Below, one piece after another: positions 8,422 through 18,197 of a DNA stretch of 64,000 bases. The stretch covers positions 1,612,001-1,676,000 of the forward strand of contig NZ_CP053845.1 in assembly GCF_013201975.1 (NCBI RefSeq), read 5' to 3'. Source of the DNA: Campylobacter sp. CCUG 57310. Its GTDB lineage: Bacteria; Campylobacterota; Campylobacteria; Campylobacterales; Campylobacteraceae. Numbering within the stretch: the stretch's first letter is position 1; every line of letters begins with the position of its first letter. The notes under the pieces are model-generated. The model was not told the DNA's origin. It ran no database searches and was given only the letters and a program-made list of their open reading frames with translations. The translations under genes were made by a program, and so were the position numbers.

Positions 8422-9306
8422 TTGCAACAAACAACGATAAAAAAAGCTGTTGAAAGCGTTGGTATCGGGCTTCATAAAGGTGAGCCGATAAAAATAACAC
8501 TGGAACCGACAAGCGCAAATACGGGTATAGTTTTTTACAGAAAAGATCTTGGCGTTAGCTACAAAGCAGAACCGAAAAACGTGATCAATACTCAAATGGC
8601 AACGGTCATAGGAGGAAAAGAGGGCTACATATCAACGATCGAGCACTTATTAAGCGCTATTAGCGGGTATGGCATAGATAATATTCGCATAGTTCTTGAC
8701 GCCAACGAAGTGCCAGTAATGGACGGAAGCGCGATAAGCTACTGCATGATGCTTGATGAAGCTGGGATTCAAAAGCTTGAAGATCACAAGCGCGCCATAA
8801 TCATCAAAAAAGAAGTTCAAGTAACAAAAGGCGAAAAATTTGCCAAAGTAACTCCGTCAAAAAACCCTAAATTTGACTTTACTATCAAATTTGATCACCC
8901 GATTATAGGCGAACAAAGATATGTTTTTGAATTTAGCAAAAGTTCTTTTATAGAAGAGATTGCAAGAGCGAGGACTTTTGGATTTTTAAAAGATGTCCAG
9001 ATGCTTCGCGCAAACAACCTTGCCCTAGGCGGAAGCTTAGATAATGCCGTAGTAATCGATGATACTCGCATACTAAATCCTGAAGGGCTGAGATTTAAAA
9101 ACGAATTCGTGCGCCACAAAATTCTTGATGCGATCGGCGATTTAAGCCTTATAGGGGCACCTTTGATGGCTGATTATACTTCATTTGCCGGAAGTCATGA
9201 GCTAAATCACGAATTAACCGTAGCTATTTTAAGCGATGTTAAAAACTATGAAATTGTTACTCTTAAAGGCGATTTGGCACTTGAGTATCAAAAGGTATTT
9301 GCATAA
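8422..9306 (+). CDS. lpxC: UDP-3-O-acyl-N-acetylglucosamine deacetylase LpxC
   Basis: LpxC carries out the committed step of lipid A synthesis, removing the acetyl group from UDP-3-O-acyl-GlcNAc in the cytosol. The zinc ligands are H75 in EHLLSA and H232/D236 in RHKILDAIGD; E74 is the probable general base and H259 the conserved second-shell histidine. At 294 residues it has the usual length. The start is TTG at 8422, preceded by AAGGGA at a normal distance; no in-frame ATG would keep the N-terminal strand. The stop codon overlaps the apparent start of tsaB. Confidence 0.96.
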   Translation: MQQTTIKKAVESVGIGLHKGEPIKITLEPTSANTGIVFYRKDLGVSYKAEPKNVINTQMATVIGGKEGYISTIEHLLSAISGYGIDNIRIVLDANEVPVMDGSAISYCMMLDEAGIQKLEDHKRAIIIKKEVQVTKGEKFAKVTPSKNPKFDFTIKFDHPIIGEQRYVFEFSKSSFIEEIARARTFGFLKDVQMLRANNLALGGSLDNAVVIDDTRILNPEGLRFKNEFVRHKILDAIGDLSLIGAPLMADYTSFAGSHELNHELTVAILSDVKNYEIVTLKGDLALEYQKVFA

Positions 9307-9758
9307 AACATATCCAAATTCTCGTAGTTGCGCTGTCCTCTCCGATTATTGTCGGAATTTACGATAATGACGGCAAATTCATACAAAAAATGATAAGCGA
9401 TAAAAAATCCGACGAATCGCTTATCGAAATTCTTAATGAACTTACCAACGAGCAAAAATTACAAATTTCAAAGATTATTTACGCAAACGGACCCGGAAGT
9501 TTCATGGGGACAAAAGTCTCTTATATAGTCTTAAAAACTTTTAGCATGGTTAAAGAGTGCGAATTTTACGCTATAAGCGGATTTGAATTAAATGGAAACG
9601 GAGCAATAAAAGCAAACAAAGCCTTAAGCTTCGTAAAAACAGGAGATGAAATTTTGCTTCAAAAGGCAGAGCCTAAAGAATTTGAATTGCCGTTAAATTT
9701 AGATGTTTTAAATCTAAATTTAGATACTCTACCAAACTACGTAATTCAAGCGGTTTAG
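9303..9758 (+). CDS. tsaB: TsaB-like tRNA threonylcarbamoyladenosine protein, short, atypical start
   Basis: This resembles TsaB, the inactive ASKHA partner of TsaD in making the t6A base next to tRNA anticodons. The frame is open from 9303. Before the first ATG (9390) it encodes ILVVALSSPIIVGIYDNDG, which matches the first two strands of the TsaB fold, so translation very likely starts upstream. No ATG, GTG or TTG is available there. The best fit is AUA at 9303, overlapping the lpxC stop, with AAAGG at 9291-9295 seven bases before. The central YANGPGSFMGTKV motif is the family signature. The protein would have 151 residues, against about 230 in E. coli, so the C-terminal lobe is reduced. The gene is cotranscribed with lpxC and thrB. 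Confidence 0.7.
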   Translation: MKHIQILVVALSSPIIVGIYDNDGKFIQKMISDKKSDESLIEILNELTNEQKLQISKIIYANGPGSFMGTKVSYIVLKTFSMVKECEFYAISGFELNGNGAIKANKALSFVKTGDEILLQKAEPKEFELPLNLDVLNLNLDTLPNYVIQAV

Positions 9759-9766
9759 GAGATAAT

Positions 9767-10648
9767 TTGGTCATAAAAGTTCCTGCAACAAGTGCAAATT
9801 TAGGGCCCGGTTTTGACGCATTAGGGCTTGCTCTAAGCCTATATAACGAAGTTGAAGTAACGAGAGCCAAATTCTCTTCTATAGCGATTTTTGGAGAGGG
9901 TGAGGATAATATAAAATTAAAAAAAAATAACTTATTCTTATCCGTTTTTAATGAAATTTACTCAGAACTTACAGGCAAAAAGGACACTTTTCGCATAATC
10001 TTTAAAAACCAAATTCCTTTTTCAAGAGGTCTTGGCAGCTCTTCTGCGGTTATAACCTCAGCAATTGCGGCAGCTTATGCGACAGCTGAATTTAAAGTCG
10101 ATAAAAACATAATTTTAAATAAAGCTCTGATCTATGAAAATCATCCCGACAATATCGCTCCTGCAACGCTTGGAGGATTTGTAAGCTCGGTGGTTAGTAA
10201 AAATCAAGTAATGCACATCAAGAAATTCATCAAAGACGATATAAAAGCCGTAGTAGTGATCCCTGATAAACCGATGAGCACTAAAGAATCGCGCACAAAG
10301 CTACCCAAGAGTTATCTTATGAGCGAATGCGTAAACAATCTCGCTCACGCTTCGTTTTTGACGGCTTGCTTTTTTGAAGAGAGATATGAGCTATTAAAAG
10401 TTGCGGCAAAAGATATGATGCATGAAGATATCAGGATGAAGTCGCTTCCCGAGCTATTTGACGTAAGAAAAACAGCCTACGAAAACGGAGCTTTGATGAG
10501 CACTCTTTCAGGAAGCGGCTCAACTATGCTAAACATATCTTATAAAAATGACGCATCAAATTTGAAAGAGAAGTTAAAAGATAAATTCAAAAGCTTCAGA
10601 GTTGAAATTTTATCCTTTGATAATGATGGATTTATAATAAAAAGCTAA
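9767..10648 (+). CDS. thrB: Homoserine kinase ThrB
   Basis: This cytosolic GHMP-family kinase phosphorylates homoserine with ATP on the way to threonine. The N-terminal motif VPATSANLGPGFDALG lies at 5-20, the ATP-binding loop GLGSSSA at 88-94, and the late GHMP motif STLSGSGSTM around 245-255. Length is 293 residues, as expected. The start is TTG at 9767 with AGGAGA a few bases upstream. It follows tsaB by eight bases. Confidence 0.95.
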   Translation: MVIKVPATSANLGPGFDALGLALSLYNEVEVTRAKFSSIAIFGEGEDNIKLKKNNLFLSVFNEIYSELTGKKDTFRIIFKNQIPFSRGLGSSSAVITSAIAAAYATAEFKVDKNIILNKALIYENHPDNIAPATLGGFVSSVVSKNQVMHIKKFIKDDIKAVVVIPDKPMSTKESRTKLPKSYLMSECVNNLAHASFLTACFFEERYELLKVAAKDMMHEDIRMKSLPELFDVRKTAYENGALMSTLSGSGSTMLNISYKNDASNLKEKLKDKFKSFRVEILSFDNDGFIIKS

Positions 10649-10673
10649 AAAAAAGCAAACAAAAGATATAATA

Positions 10674-10958
10674 ATGACTCAAAATTATATTCCTATCAGG
10701 ATGTGTGCGGTATGCAAAACTCGCTTTAGTCAAGCAAATTTACGCAGATACCGCATAATCGACTCTTCACTTTTTCATGGCAAAGGAAACGGTAGAAGCT
10801 TTTATATATGTGAAGATTGTTTGATAAAAGATGAGAAAAATTTAAAAAAATCGCTCGGTAGAGTAGCGGGGAATTTTATCGCTACTCTGCAAAATGGGCA
10901 AAATTTAAAGGAGATACTCTTAAATGGCGAATATTCGGATTTCAGAGATAGCAAATGA
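10674..10958 (+). CDS. ylxR: YlxR/DUF448 RNA-binding protein
   Basis: This is a small protein (94 residues) of the YlxR family, commonly encoded between nusA and infB and thought to bind RNA. The family motif [10 protein letters not shown] with a CxxC pair at the N-terminus is present, followed by a second pair in YICEDC. The last 35 bases overlap the start of infB in another frame, which suggests translational coupling. No good ribosome binding site precedes the ATG. A TATAAT-like string at 10667-10672 touches the start and may be chance. Confidence 0.8.
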   Translation: MTQNYIPIRMCAVCKTRFSQANLRRYRIIDSSLFHGKGNGRSFYICEDCLIKDEKNLKKSLGRVAGNFIATLQNGQNLKEILLNGEYSDFRDSK

Positions 10959-13596
10959 ACTTGGCTACAGCAGCAAAGAGGTACTGGAAAAAGCTATCGA
11001 ACTAGGACTAAAAGTCAAAACTCACTCAAGCGGAGTTACGCCTGAAGAGGCTGAAGCGCTATATACTTTTGTTCAAACGGGAGAAATTCCTGAAAGCTTT
11101 CAGCAAAAGCCCGAAAAGAAAAAAGTAGAGCCTAAAAAATCAGCATCAAAAACGCCAAAAGAGAGTAAAGAGACAAGCAAAACAGAAAAAAAAGATACCA
11201 AAAAAGAAGAAAAGCCAAAAGAAAACAAGAGTGAAGATAAAAAAACAGAAGCCCCAAAGAGCCAAAAACCTAAAAAACCGGAGCCTGTAGTAGCAAAAGA
11301 AGAGATTGAAGAGCCGGCAAAAGAGAAGGAGGCTGCAAAACAAGATCCTATAACAGCTCCTCAACCCAAAGAGAGCTTAGCTGACGTAAGCCTACAAAAA
11401 AGACGCGGGCTTATGATAGTTAAGAAAAAAAGAGATGAAGCTCCTGCACCAAAACCCGCAAGAGAGATAAAAGAGCCGAGCGAGCCTGCTAGAAATTTAG
11501 AAAGTATGTTTGCTTTTAGCGACGGCGAGAGCATAAAAAAGAAGAAAAAAGAGAAAAAGCCTGTAATTGCAACCAAAAAAGACGGCGCTCAAAAAGTTGA
11601 TTTGCTCGGTGACAGAGATCTTGGCGATATAGTTTTAGAGGATGAAGACGTAGTGGTATTGCCTGATTTTTCGGTAAGAACTCCGGCACCTCAGCCTACC
11701 CAAAAGACCAAACAAACGAATACCTTTAAACCCGCATTAAACAACTCAATCGGTTCATTTTTAGAGCAAGGTATCGGCAGACGACCAAGAAAGAAACACA
11801 AAAAATCCTCGCGCGATAACTCAAATAAAGAGATAATCGACTCCGTAAATATACCAAAAGAGATCCGCGTATATGAATTTGCAGAGAAGATAAACAAACA
11901 GCCAAGCGAGATCATCGGTAAACTGTTCATGCTAGGCATGATGACTACTAAAAACGACTTTTTGGATGAGGATGCGATCGAAATTCTAGCAGATGAATTT
12001 GGAATTGAAGTAAATATCGTAGATACTCAGGAAGAATTTGACTACGTAAAAGCTTACGAAGAGCAAGTCGATGATACGAATTTAACTGAAAGAGCACCGG
12101 TTATAACGATCATGGGACACGTTGATCACGGTAAAACCTCGCTTCTTGACTACATTAGAAATTCACGAGTCGCATCAGGCGAAGCTGGCGGTATAACTCA
12201 GCACGTCGGCGCTTATATGGTAAATAAAAACGGCAAAAATATCACATTTATAGACACTCCGGGACACGAAGCATTTACGGCTATGCGCGCAAGAGGAGCG
12301 AAGATAACCGATATAGTTATCATCGTAGTTGCAGCAGATGACGGTGTAAAACCTCAGACCAAAGAGGCTGTAAGTCACGCAAAAGCAGCAGGTGTTCCTA
12401 TCATAATCGCCATAAATAAAATGGATAAAGAAACCGCAAATCCAGATATGGTAAAAACCGAGCTTGCAAATCTTGATATACTCCCGACCGACTGGGGCGG
12501 AACGTATGAATTTGTGCCGATATCGGCTAAAACAGGTATGGGTGTTGAAGATCTGCTTGAAATCGTACTTTTGCAAGCGGAAATTTTGGAGCTTAAAGCA
12601 AATGCAAAAGCAAATGCAAAAGCTACTATCGTAGAAAGCTCTCAACAAAAAGGTCGCGGTTCGGTTGCAACCGTCATCGTTGAAAACGGTACGTTAAAAG
12701 TTGGAGATACTGTTGTAGCAGGAGTGGCTTACGGAAAAATAAGAAGCCTGCTTGATGACAAAGGTAGAAATTTAAAAGATATCAAACCGGGAGAATGCGG
12801 TGTCATCATAGGACTTAGCGAAATTCCGGAAGCCGGTGAAACTTTAATAAGCGTAAAAACAGATAAAGAGGCGCGAGAATACGCTCAGAAAAAAGCCGAA
12901 TACTTACGCCAAAAAGAGCTTTCAAAATCAACGAAAGTTACTATCGAAGAGCTTAGCGAAAAGATAGCCGAAGGAGAGTTAAAAACACTTCCTGTTATCG
13001 TAAAAGCCGATGTTCAAGGTTCGCTTGAAGCCATTAAAGCAAGCCTTGAAAAGCTTAGAAATGACGAAATAAAAGTAAATATCATACACTCGGGCGTAGG
13101 CGGTATCACTCAAAGCGACGTGGCCCTAGCTCAAGCAAGTGAAAACTGTGTGATTTTAGGATTTAACATCCGTCCAACGGGCGAGATAAAAGACAAAGCC
13201 AAAGAGAGCAAAGTCGAGATAAAAACATACAACGTAATTTACAATCTACTTGATGATATAAAAACACTACTCGGTGGTCTTATGTCGCCGATCGTTCGCG
13301 AAGAACAGCTCGGTCAGGCTCAGGTTCGCCAAGTTATCAATGTACCTAAAATCGGTGCTATCGCAGGCTGCCTAGTAACCGAAGGCACTATCAACAGAGG
13401 CGCTAAAATCAGACTTATCAGAAACGGCGTAGTCGTTCATGAAGGCACCGTAAGCTCGCTAAAACGCTTTAAAGACGATGTTAAAGAGGTAGCCAAAGGC
13501 TATGAATGCGGTGTTGGCATCGAAGGCTATAACGACATAAGAGAAAACGACTATATCGAAAGCTTTAAAGAAGTAGAGGAACAAGCCACTCTATGA
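10924..13596 (+). CDS. infB: Translation initiation factor IF-2
   Basis: IF-2 is the GTPase that brings fMet-tRNA to the 30S subunit and promotes subunit joining. Residues 1-50 form the IF2_N fold. A Lys/Glu/Pro-rich unstructured linker follows to about 300, then a second IF2_N-like part. The G domain begins at 398 with GHVDHGKT, followed by DTPGHE and NKMD; beta-barrel and C-terminal fMet-tRNA-binding domains complete it. Length is 890 residues, normal for Campylobacter. AAAGGAGA lies ahead of the ATG inside the ylxR frame. The end overlaps rbfA by four bases. Confidence 0.98.
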   Translation: MANIRISEIANELGYSSKEVLEKAIELGLKVKTHSSGVTPEEAEALYTFVQTGEIPESFQQKPEKKKVEPKKSASKTPKESKETSKTEKKDTKKEEKPKENKSEDKKTEAPKSQKPKKPEPVVAKEEIEEPAKEKEAAKQDPITAPQPKESLADVSLQKRRGLMIVKKKRDEAPAPKPAREIKEPSEPARNLESMFAFSDGESIKKKKKEKKPVIATKKDGAQKVDLLGDRDLGDIVLEDEDVVVLPDFSVRTPAPQPTQKTKQTNTFKPALNNSIGSFLEQGIGRRPRKKHKKSSRDNSNKEIIDSVNIPKEIRVYEFAEKINKQPSEIIGKLFMLGMMTTKNDFLDEDAIEILADEFGIEVNIVDTQEEFDYVKAYEEQVDDTNLTERAPVITIMGHVDHGKTSLLDYIRNSRVASGEAGGITQHVGAYMVNKNGKNITFIDTPGHEAFTAMRARGAKITDIVIIVVAADDGVKPQTKEAVSHAKAAGVPIIIAINKMDKETANPDMVKTELANLDILPTDWGGTYEFVPISAKTGMGVEDLLEIVLLQAEILELKANAKANAKATIVESSQQKGRGSVATVIVENGTLKVGDTVVAGVAYGKIRSLLDDKGRNLKDIKPGECGVIIGLSEIPEAGETLISVKTDKEAREYAQKKAEYLRQKELSKSTKVTIEELSEKIAEGELKTLPVIVKADVQGSLEAIKASLEKLRNDEIKVNIIHSGVGGITQSDVALAQASENCVILGFNIRPTGEIKDKAKESKVEIKTYNVIYNLLDDIKTLLGGLMSPIVREEQLGQAQVRQVINVPKIGAIAGCLVTEGTINRGAKIRLIRNGVVVHEGTVSSLKRFKDDVKEVAKGYECGVGIEGYNDIRENDYIESFKEVEEQATL

Positions 13597-13964
13597 ATCC
13601 GACCGAGATAAAACGACTAAGAACTCAAAGCGTACTTAAAGAGCTAATCCCTGAAGCTCTTGCCACTCTTGAAGATAGTATTTTGCGTGGTTTATGCGTA
13701 ACGGACGTAGAGTGCAAAAAGGGCAGATACGACGCATTTGTATATCTTGACAAGATGGCTTTTGACGAGCACGAGCAGGCTTACGTTTTAGAACATCTAA
13801 AAAGAGTTTCAAAATATCTGCAAAATCACTGTATGGCGGCTGAAGGCTGGTATCGATGCCCAAATTTTCATTTCAAATTTGACGATAGGCTGGAGTATCA
13901 AAATCATATAGATAGTCTTTTTGATAAAATTTCAAAGGATTTAAATAAAAATGCAAAATCTTGA
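13593..13964 (+). CDS. rbfA: 30S ribosome-binding factor RbfA
   Basis: RbfA is a KH-fold protein needed for late maturation of the 30S subunit, near the 5' end of 16S rRNA. It has 123 residues. The Ala-containing interhelical kink is less obvious than in E. coli, but position and length fit. It overlaps infB by ATGA and rimP by 14 bases, forming the widespread infB-rbfA-rimP unit. Confidence 0.88.
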   Translation: MNPTEIKRLRTQSVLKELIPEALATLEDSILRGLCVTDVECKKGRYDAFVYLDKMAFDEHEQAYVLEHLKRVSKYLQNHCMAAEGWYRCPNFHFKFDDRLEYQNHIDSLFDKISKDLNKNAKS

Positions 13965-14379
13965 AAAATTAATAAAAGAGTGCGGTGTAGAGCTTTACGA
14001 TACTGAAGTTGCAAACGAAAACGATAGAACCATTTATAGAATTTACATCACAAAACAAGGCGGAGTAAGCTTAGATGATTGTGAAAAAGTCTCTAGATTA
14101 CTATCTCCGATATTTGACGTAGAGCCTCCGATAAGCGGGGATTATAACCTTGAAATTAGCAGTCCCGGACTTGAAAGAAAACTTGAAAAACCAAGCCACT
14201 TTATCGCAAGCGTTGGGGAACTAGTCAAAATTTCAGCCACGATAAACGGCGAAAATAAAAAACTAAAAGGCAAATTATTATCCGCAAACAGCGAAGATAT
14301 AGAGCTTGAATGCGAAGATCAAAAGTTCAAAATCAAAATTTCAGACATAAAAAAAGCCAAAACATATTTTGAGTGGTAA
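13951..14379 (+). CDS. rimP: Ribosome maturation factor RimP
   Basis: RimP helps assemble the 30S subunit. It has 142 residues in two parts: an N-terminal alpha/beta domain with DCEKVSRLLSPIFD and the family motif YNLEISSPGLER at about 67-78, then a small SH3-like barrel. It overlaps the rbfA end by 14 bases and closes this operon; 153 bases separate it from accD. Confidence 0.92.
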   Translation: MQNLEKLIKECGVELYDTEVANENDRTIYRIYITKQGGVSLDDCEKVSRLLSPIFDVEPPISGDYNLEISSPGLERKLEKPSHFIASVGELVKISATINGENKKLKGKLLSANSEDIELECEDQKFKIKISDIKKAKTYFEW

Positions 14380-14495
14380 ATTAAAATTTGTTGCTCAAAT
14401 TTAAATTTACACTTTCAACTTTACAAACATTCTAAATTTACATAAAAACAACCCTAAAACACTTAAACATAAGCAAACACAATGTTAAATTTGGA

Positions 14496-14501
14496 TATAA
14501 T
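14496..14501 (+). promoter_or_regulatory. -10 element for accD operon
   Basis: TATAAT lies 32 bases before the accD ATG in an AT-rich gap following rimP. It marks the likely start of the accD-rlmH-dksA-like transcript. Confidence 0.45.
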
Positions 14502-14532
14502 CGCATAATTTTCATATATAAAGTAGGTAAAA

Positions 14533-15435
14533 ATGAGCTTTTTAGATATTTTCTCCAAAACCAGAAAAAAACAATCAGCTCCGAGCGAAGCTCCTGCACA
14601 CTGGATCAAATGCGATAGCTGCCACTCGCTTATGTATTATAAAGAGGTTGAAGCGTGCTTTAACGTATGCCCAAAATGCGGCTATCATATGCGCCTAAAG
14701 CCTGAAAGAAGGATAGAAATGCTCTGCGATGCAGGCAGCTTTGTAGAATTTGACACAGAACTAAGACCTGTCGATCCTCTTAAATTTGTAGATAAGAAAT
14801 CATACAAAAAACGCATAAGCGAAAGCGAAGAAAAAACAGGCAGAAGTAGTGCCGTGATATGTGGCGAAGCCAAAATAGACGGCATGGACGCTCAACTAGT
14901 AGTCTTTGATTTTAGCTTTATGGGTGGCAGTCTCGGCTCGGTTGAGGGCGAAAAGATAGTAAGAGCCATCAAGCGCTCACTGGATAAAAAGCAGCCGCTC
15001 ATCATCATCTCCGCTTCAGGCGGCGCAAGAATGCAAGAAAGCACATTTTCTTTGATGCAGATGTCAAAAACCTCGGCAGCGTTAAAGCTGCTTGATGAAG
15101 CCAAAATCCCTTACATTTCAATCCTTACCGATCCTACCATGGGTGGAGTTAGTGCCAGCTTTGCGTGGCTTGGTGACATCATCATAGCTGAACCTGGCGC
15201 ACTTATCGGCTTTGCGGGTCAAAGAGTTATAAAGCAGACTATTGGTTCTGATCTACCTGAAGGATTTCAAAGATCTGAGTTTTTACTAGAGCACGGTCTA
15301 ATTGATGCGATAGTTGAAAGAAGAGAGCATAAGCAGTTTATCGGCGATATGATTAGGTTGCTTACGGATATAAAGCCCGAGCAAAAACAAGCGCAAGATG
15401 TCCAGATAATGCAAGAGGACGAGGTGGAGGAATAA
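14533..15435 (+). CDS. accD: Acetyl-CoA carboxylase carboxyltransferase subunit beta AccD
   Basis: AccD pairs with AccA to move CO2 from carboxybiotin to acetyl-CoA, the first step of fatty acid synthesis. The N-terminal zinc ribbon has C27, C30, C46 and C49. The crotonase-like carboxyltransferase core follows, with GGARMQEST and DPTMGGVSASFAWLGD. Length is 300 residues, as usual. It heads a closely packed row: rlmH begins three bases after its stop. Confidence 0.97.
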   Translation: MSFLDIFSKTRKKQSAPSEAPAHWIKCDSCHSLMYYKEVEACFNVCPKCGYHMRLKPERRIEMLCDAGSFVEFDTELRPVDPLKFVDKKSYKKRISESEEKTGRSSAVICGEAKIDGMDAQLVVFDFSFMGGSLGSVEGEKIVRAIKRSLDKKQPLIIISASGGARMQESTFSLMQMSKTSAALKLLDEAKIPYISILTDPTMGGVSASFAWLGDIIIAEPGALIGFAGQRVIKQTIGSDLPEGFQRSEFLLEHGLIDAIVERREHKQFIGDMIRLLTDIKPEQKQAQDVQIMQEDEVEE

Positions 15436-15438
15436 GGC

Positions 15439-15894
15439 TTGGAAATTTCGGTATTTTCCATACAAAAATCCAAGCAAGATAGCTTTGAAAGCGAGATAAA
15501 AGAGTATATCAAGATGTCGTCTAAATTTGCCAAAATTACAGATACCGTCATATTTAACGACAAAATCGCAAAAGCTCAAAGCAAAAGCAAAGAAGAGTCG
15601 TTAAAAGCTTACGATGAAGCGTATGAGCCAAATTTAAAGGGCTTTTGTATCGCACTTGATGAAAGAGGAGAGCAGATGAAAAGCGAGGAATTTGCCAGAA
15701 TTTTTGCCAACAACTCTCAAATTTCACTTTTTATCGGCGGAGCTTACGGATTAAGCTCAAATTTTAAGCAAAAAGCCGACAAAGTAATTAGTCTAAGCTC
15801 TATGACAATGGCTCACAAGATAGCTAAACTTATGCTCTTTGAGCAAATTTTCAGAGCGCTTTGCATAAATGCAAATCACCCATATCACAAGTAA
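15439..15894 (+). CDS. rlmH: 23S rRNA pseudouridine-1915 N3-methyltransferase RlmH
   Basis: RlmH is a SPOUT-class methyltransferase acting on helix 69 of 23S rRNA in assembled ribosomes. The SAM-binding knot appears as [15 protein letters not shown] and [17 protein letters not shown], and the C-terminus ends NHPYHK, close to the family's typical NHPYHR. It has 151 residues. The start is TTG at 15439, three bases after accD; no ATG retains the first strand. It is cotranscribed with accD. Confidence 0.94.
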   Translation: MEISVFSIQKSKQDSFESEIKEYIKMSSKFAKITDTVIFNDKIAKAQSKSKEESLKAYDEAYEPNLKGFCIALDERGEQMKSEEFARIFANNSQISLFIGGAYGLSSNFKQKADKVISLSSMTMAHKIAKLMLFEQIFRALCINANHPYHK

Positions 15895-15903
15895 AGGAAG
15901 TAG

Positions 15904-16260
15904 ATGCGCAAAAACGATTTAGAGTTTTTTAAAGCACTTTTAGAAGAGAGAAAGATACAGATAAATAAAAATATAATCGATGCAAGCAACGAGATCGCAG
16001 GGCTTAGAGGAAGCGGGGTAAGCGATGAATTCGATATCGCTTCGGTAAATGCCGATCAACTCATAGAGCAATCAATAAACGCTCAACAAAGACAAGAGCT
16101 TATCGAGATAGATCTGGCGCTTAGTAAAATTTTTAATAAAACCTACGGTGTTTGCGAGATGTGCGAAGAAGATATAGGTCTGGCTCGCCTTAAAGTAAAA
16201 CCTCACGCTAGATACTGCATAGTTTGCAGAGAGATAGTGGAAAAAACATCTAAAAAATAA
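15904..16260 (+). CDS. dksA: DksA/TraR-type zinc finger regulator
   Basis: This is a DksA-like protein that would enter the secondary channel of RNA polymerase and adjust stable-RNA promoters. It has 118 residues. A helical hairpin is followed by the zinc knuckle with C84, C87, C105 and C108. The coiled-coil tip has D42/D44 in DEFDIAS, which may play the part of the DxxDxA tip of E. coli DksA. It lies nine bases after rlmH. The C. jejuni relative (Cj0125c in memory) affects the stringent response. Confidence 0.88.
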   Translation: MRKNDLEFFKALLEERKIQINKNIIDASNEIAGLRGSGVSDEFDIASVNADQLIEQSINAQQRQELIEIDLALSKIFNKTYGVCEMCEEDIGLARLKVKPHARYCIVCREIVEKTSKK

Positions 16261-16269
16261 GGAATCATC

Positions 16270-17271
16270 ATGAAAACAAGACGTTTTATAGTATATAGCG
16301 TGATATATATAGTCTTACTTGGCATTTTGGTGTATTCAATCGACTCTTCTGATCATACTTTCGGGCTTCTTGGCTACTCATTTACTATGCCGCTTGCGCT
16401 TTGGGTAGTACTGCCGGTGGCGTTTTTTGCGATTCTTTGCATAGCACATATCGCATATCACGGCTTTGAAATTTATATGTTTAAACGCTCCATAAAACGC
16501 GATGAAACTCTTTACAAAGAGCTTGCCAGAGAGGTTTTGCTGGGGCTTGATACAAATAAAGATTTTAAAACAGAGCTTTACAAAGCTCCTTCGCAAATTA
16601 CTAAAATTTTATCTCCTTGGGGCAAACACAAAGACGAAGCTGTTAGCGACGACGAGCTTGAAAGCGTTGCAAAAACAGTAAAAAACATAATAAACGGAGA
16701 AGTTGTCGATCTTAAGAAATTTAGACTGCAAAGCACAAATTCGCTCTTTATACAAAACGAGCTAAATAAAATAGAAAAAAATTCAACCTATTTCCTTGAT
16801 GTGCTTAAAGACTACAAAGAGATAAACGATGAAATTTCTAAAAAAGCCAATGAAAAGCTTATTACAACCGGCAGTTTTGCAGACATCAAGAAATTTAATT
16901 TCGCAAAGAGCGCAGAAGAGACCATGACTCTACTTGAGCGCTTCATAAAAGATGAGATTGCTATAAGTAATGATGAAATTTACGAGCTTCTTAATAACTT
17001 TAAAATTTCAAAAGCTCAGTATAACAACTCTGCAAAAATTCTAATAGGCAAGATAACTCCTGACGCTCTTATAAATATATTTGAGAAGTTAAAATCATCT
17101 CATACCGATGCCGAAGAGGCGTATTTGTATCTGCTATTTGAGTTTCAAATGCTTGATAAAGTGCGTGAAATCACCGAAAATTCCGACGCAAGCGAATATC
17201 AAAACATCAAAATTTTGATGTATCTTAGAGAAAACGGCAAGATAGTGCCTGAAAATTTGCTCTTTAGATGA
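16270..17271 (+). CDS. Membrane protein with two N-terminal helices, unknown function
   Basis: The 333-residue protein has two membrane helices near residues 8-25 and 39-63, then a long, mainly helical cytosolic region rich in Lys and Glu. The N-terminal part resembles the LapA (DUF1049) two-helix module, but the tail does not match any family I know. It follows the dksA-like gene by nine bases and overlaps the dihydrouridine synthase gene by four, so it belongs to this operon. A counterpart occupies the same place in C. jejuni (Cj0124c, remembered). Confidence 0.75.
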   Translation: MKTRRFIVYSVIYIVLLGILVYSIDSSDHTFGLLGYSFTMPLALWVVLPVAFFAILCIAHIAYHGFEIYMFKRSIKRDETLYKELAREVLLGLDTNKDFKTELYKAPSQITKILSPWGKHKDEAVSDDELESVAKTVKNIINGEVVDLKKFRLQSTNSLFIQNELNKIEKNSTYFLDVLKDYKEINDEISKKANEKLITTGSFADIKKFNFAKSAEETMTLLERFIKDEIAISNDEIYELLNNFKISKAQYNNSAKILIGKITPDALINIFEKLKSSHTDAEEAYLYLLFEFQMLDKVREITENSDASEYQNIKILMYLRENGKIVPENLLFR

Positions 17272-18194
17272 TAGACTTTAGCTTAAAGCCTATCTTTTTA
17301 GCTCCTTTGGCAGGTTTTTCTGATCTGCCTTTAAGGAGCGTGGTCAAGCGTTTTGGATGCGATGTAACGGTTAGCGAGATGATAAGCGCAAACGCACTTG
17401 TATATGAAAGCTCGGACAAGACTCTTGAAATGCTTAAAAAATCCCCCGAAGAAACTCCGTATATCGTTCAAATCGCAGGAAGCGATAGAGAGATCATTAA
17501 AAAAGCTGTCGAGATTATAAATAAATTTGAAGGAATAGACGGCATAGATCTAAACTGCGGCTGTCCCGTGCCAAAAGTAGTCAAGCAATGCGCAGGCTCG
17601 GCGCTTCTAAAAGATATAGATAATCTCAAAAAGATAGTAGAAACGATAAAAAAAACTTCAAACAAAAATATGCTAAGCGTTAAAATGAGGCTAGGATTTG
17701 ACGAGAAAATTCCTGAAATTTTAGCTTTAGCGGCTGAAGATGCAGGGGCTGATTATATAGCTTTTCACGGACGAACAAGAGCTGGCGGATATACGGCAAA
17801 GGTTGATTATGAGGCTATAGCAAGAGCCAAAAGTGCGGTTAAAATTCCGCTAATCGCAAACGGAGATATCAGCGAGAAAAACGCCGAGCAGGTTTTTAAG
17901 CTAACAAATTGCGACGCTATAATGATAGGCAGAGCCTGCATAGGCAAGCCTTGGGTATTTCACGAGATCAAAAGCAGCCAAAGCGTAACTAACGAGCTAA
18001 AGCGCGAGATAATCCTAGCTCACTTTGACGCTATGCTCTCTCACTACGGCGCTCACGGAGTGTCGATATTTCGCAAGCACTTGCACCAGTACTCAAAAGG
18101 CATAGAAGGCGCAAGCGCATTTAGAGACGAGATAAATCGCATCAGCGACGCTTTTACAATGCGCGAAAAGATAGAAGACTTCTTTAAAATTTAA
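17268..18194 (+). CDS. dus: tRNA-dihydrouridine synthase
   Basis: This flavoenzyme reduces specific uridines in the tRNA D-loop with NADPH. It is a TIM barrel beginning APLAGFSDLPLR (residues 12-23), which binds FMN. The catalytic cysteine is C99 in NCGCPVPKVV; K106 and the later FHGRTRAGGY and ANGDI segments match the family. At 308 residues it is closest to the DusB class, though substrate position cannot be told from sequence. It overlaps the preceding membrane-protein gene by four bases. Confidence 0.92.
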   Translation: MIDFSLKPIFLAPLAGFSDLPLRSVVKRFGCDVTVSEMISANALVYESSDKTLEMLKKSPEETPYIVQIAGSDREIIKKAVEIINKFEGIDGIDLNCGCPVPKVVKQCAGSALLKDIDNLKKIVETIKKTSNKNMLSVKMRLGFDEKIPEILALAAEDAGADYIAFHGRTRAGGYTAKVDYEAIARAKSAVKIPLIANGDISEKNAEQVFKLTNCDAIMIGRACIGKPWVFHEIKSSQSVTNELKREIILAHFDAMLSHYGAHGVSIFRKHLHQYSKGIEGASAFRDEINRISDAFTMREKIEDFFKI

Positions 18195-18197
18195 ATT

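Noticed and set aside
12175-12648. 157-codon ORF antisense to infB
   Set aside because: It lies wholly inside the conserved G domain of IF-2, is Cys/Tyr/Phe-rich nonsense and has no independent support.
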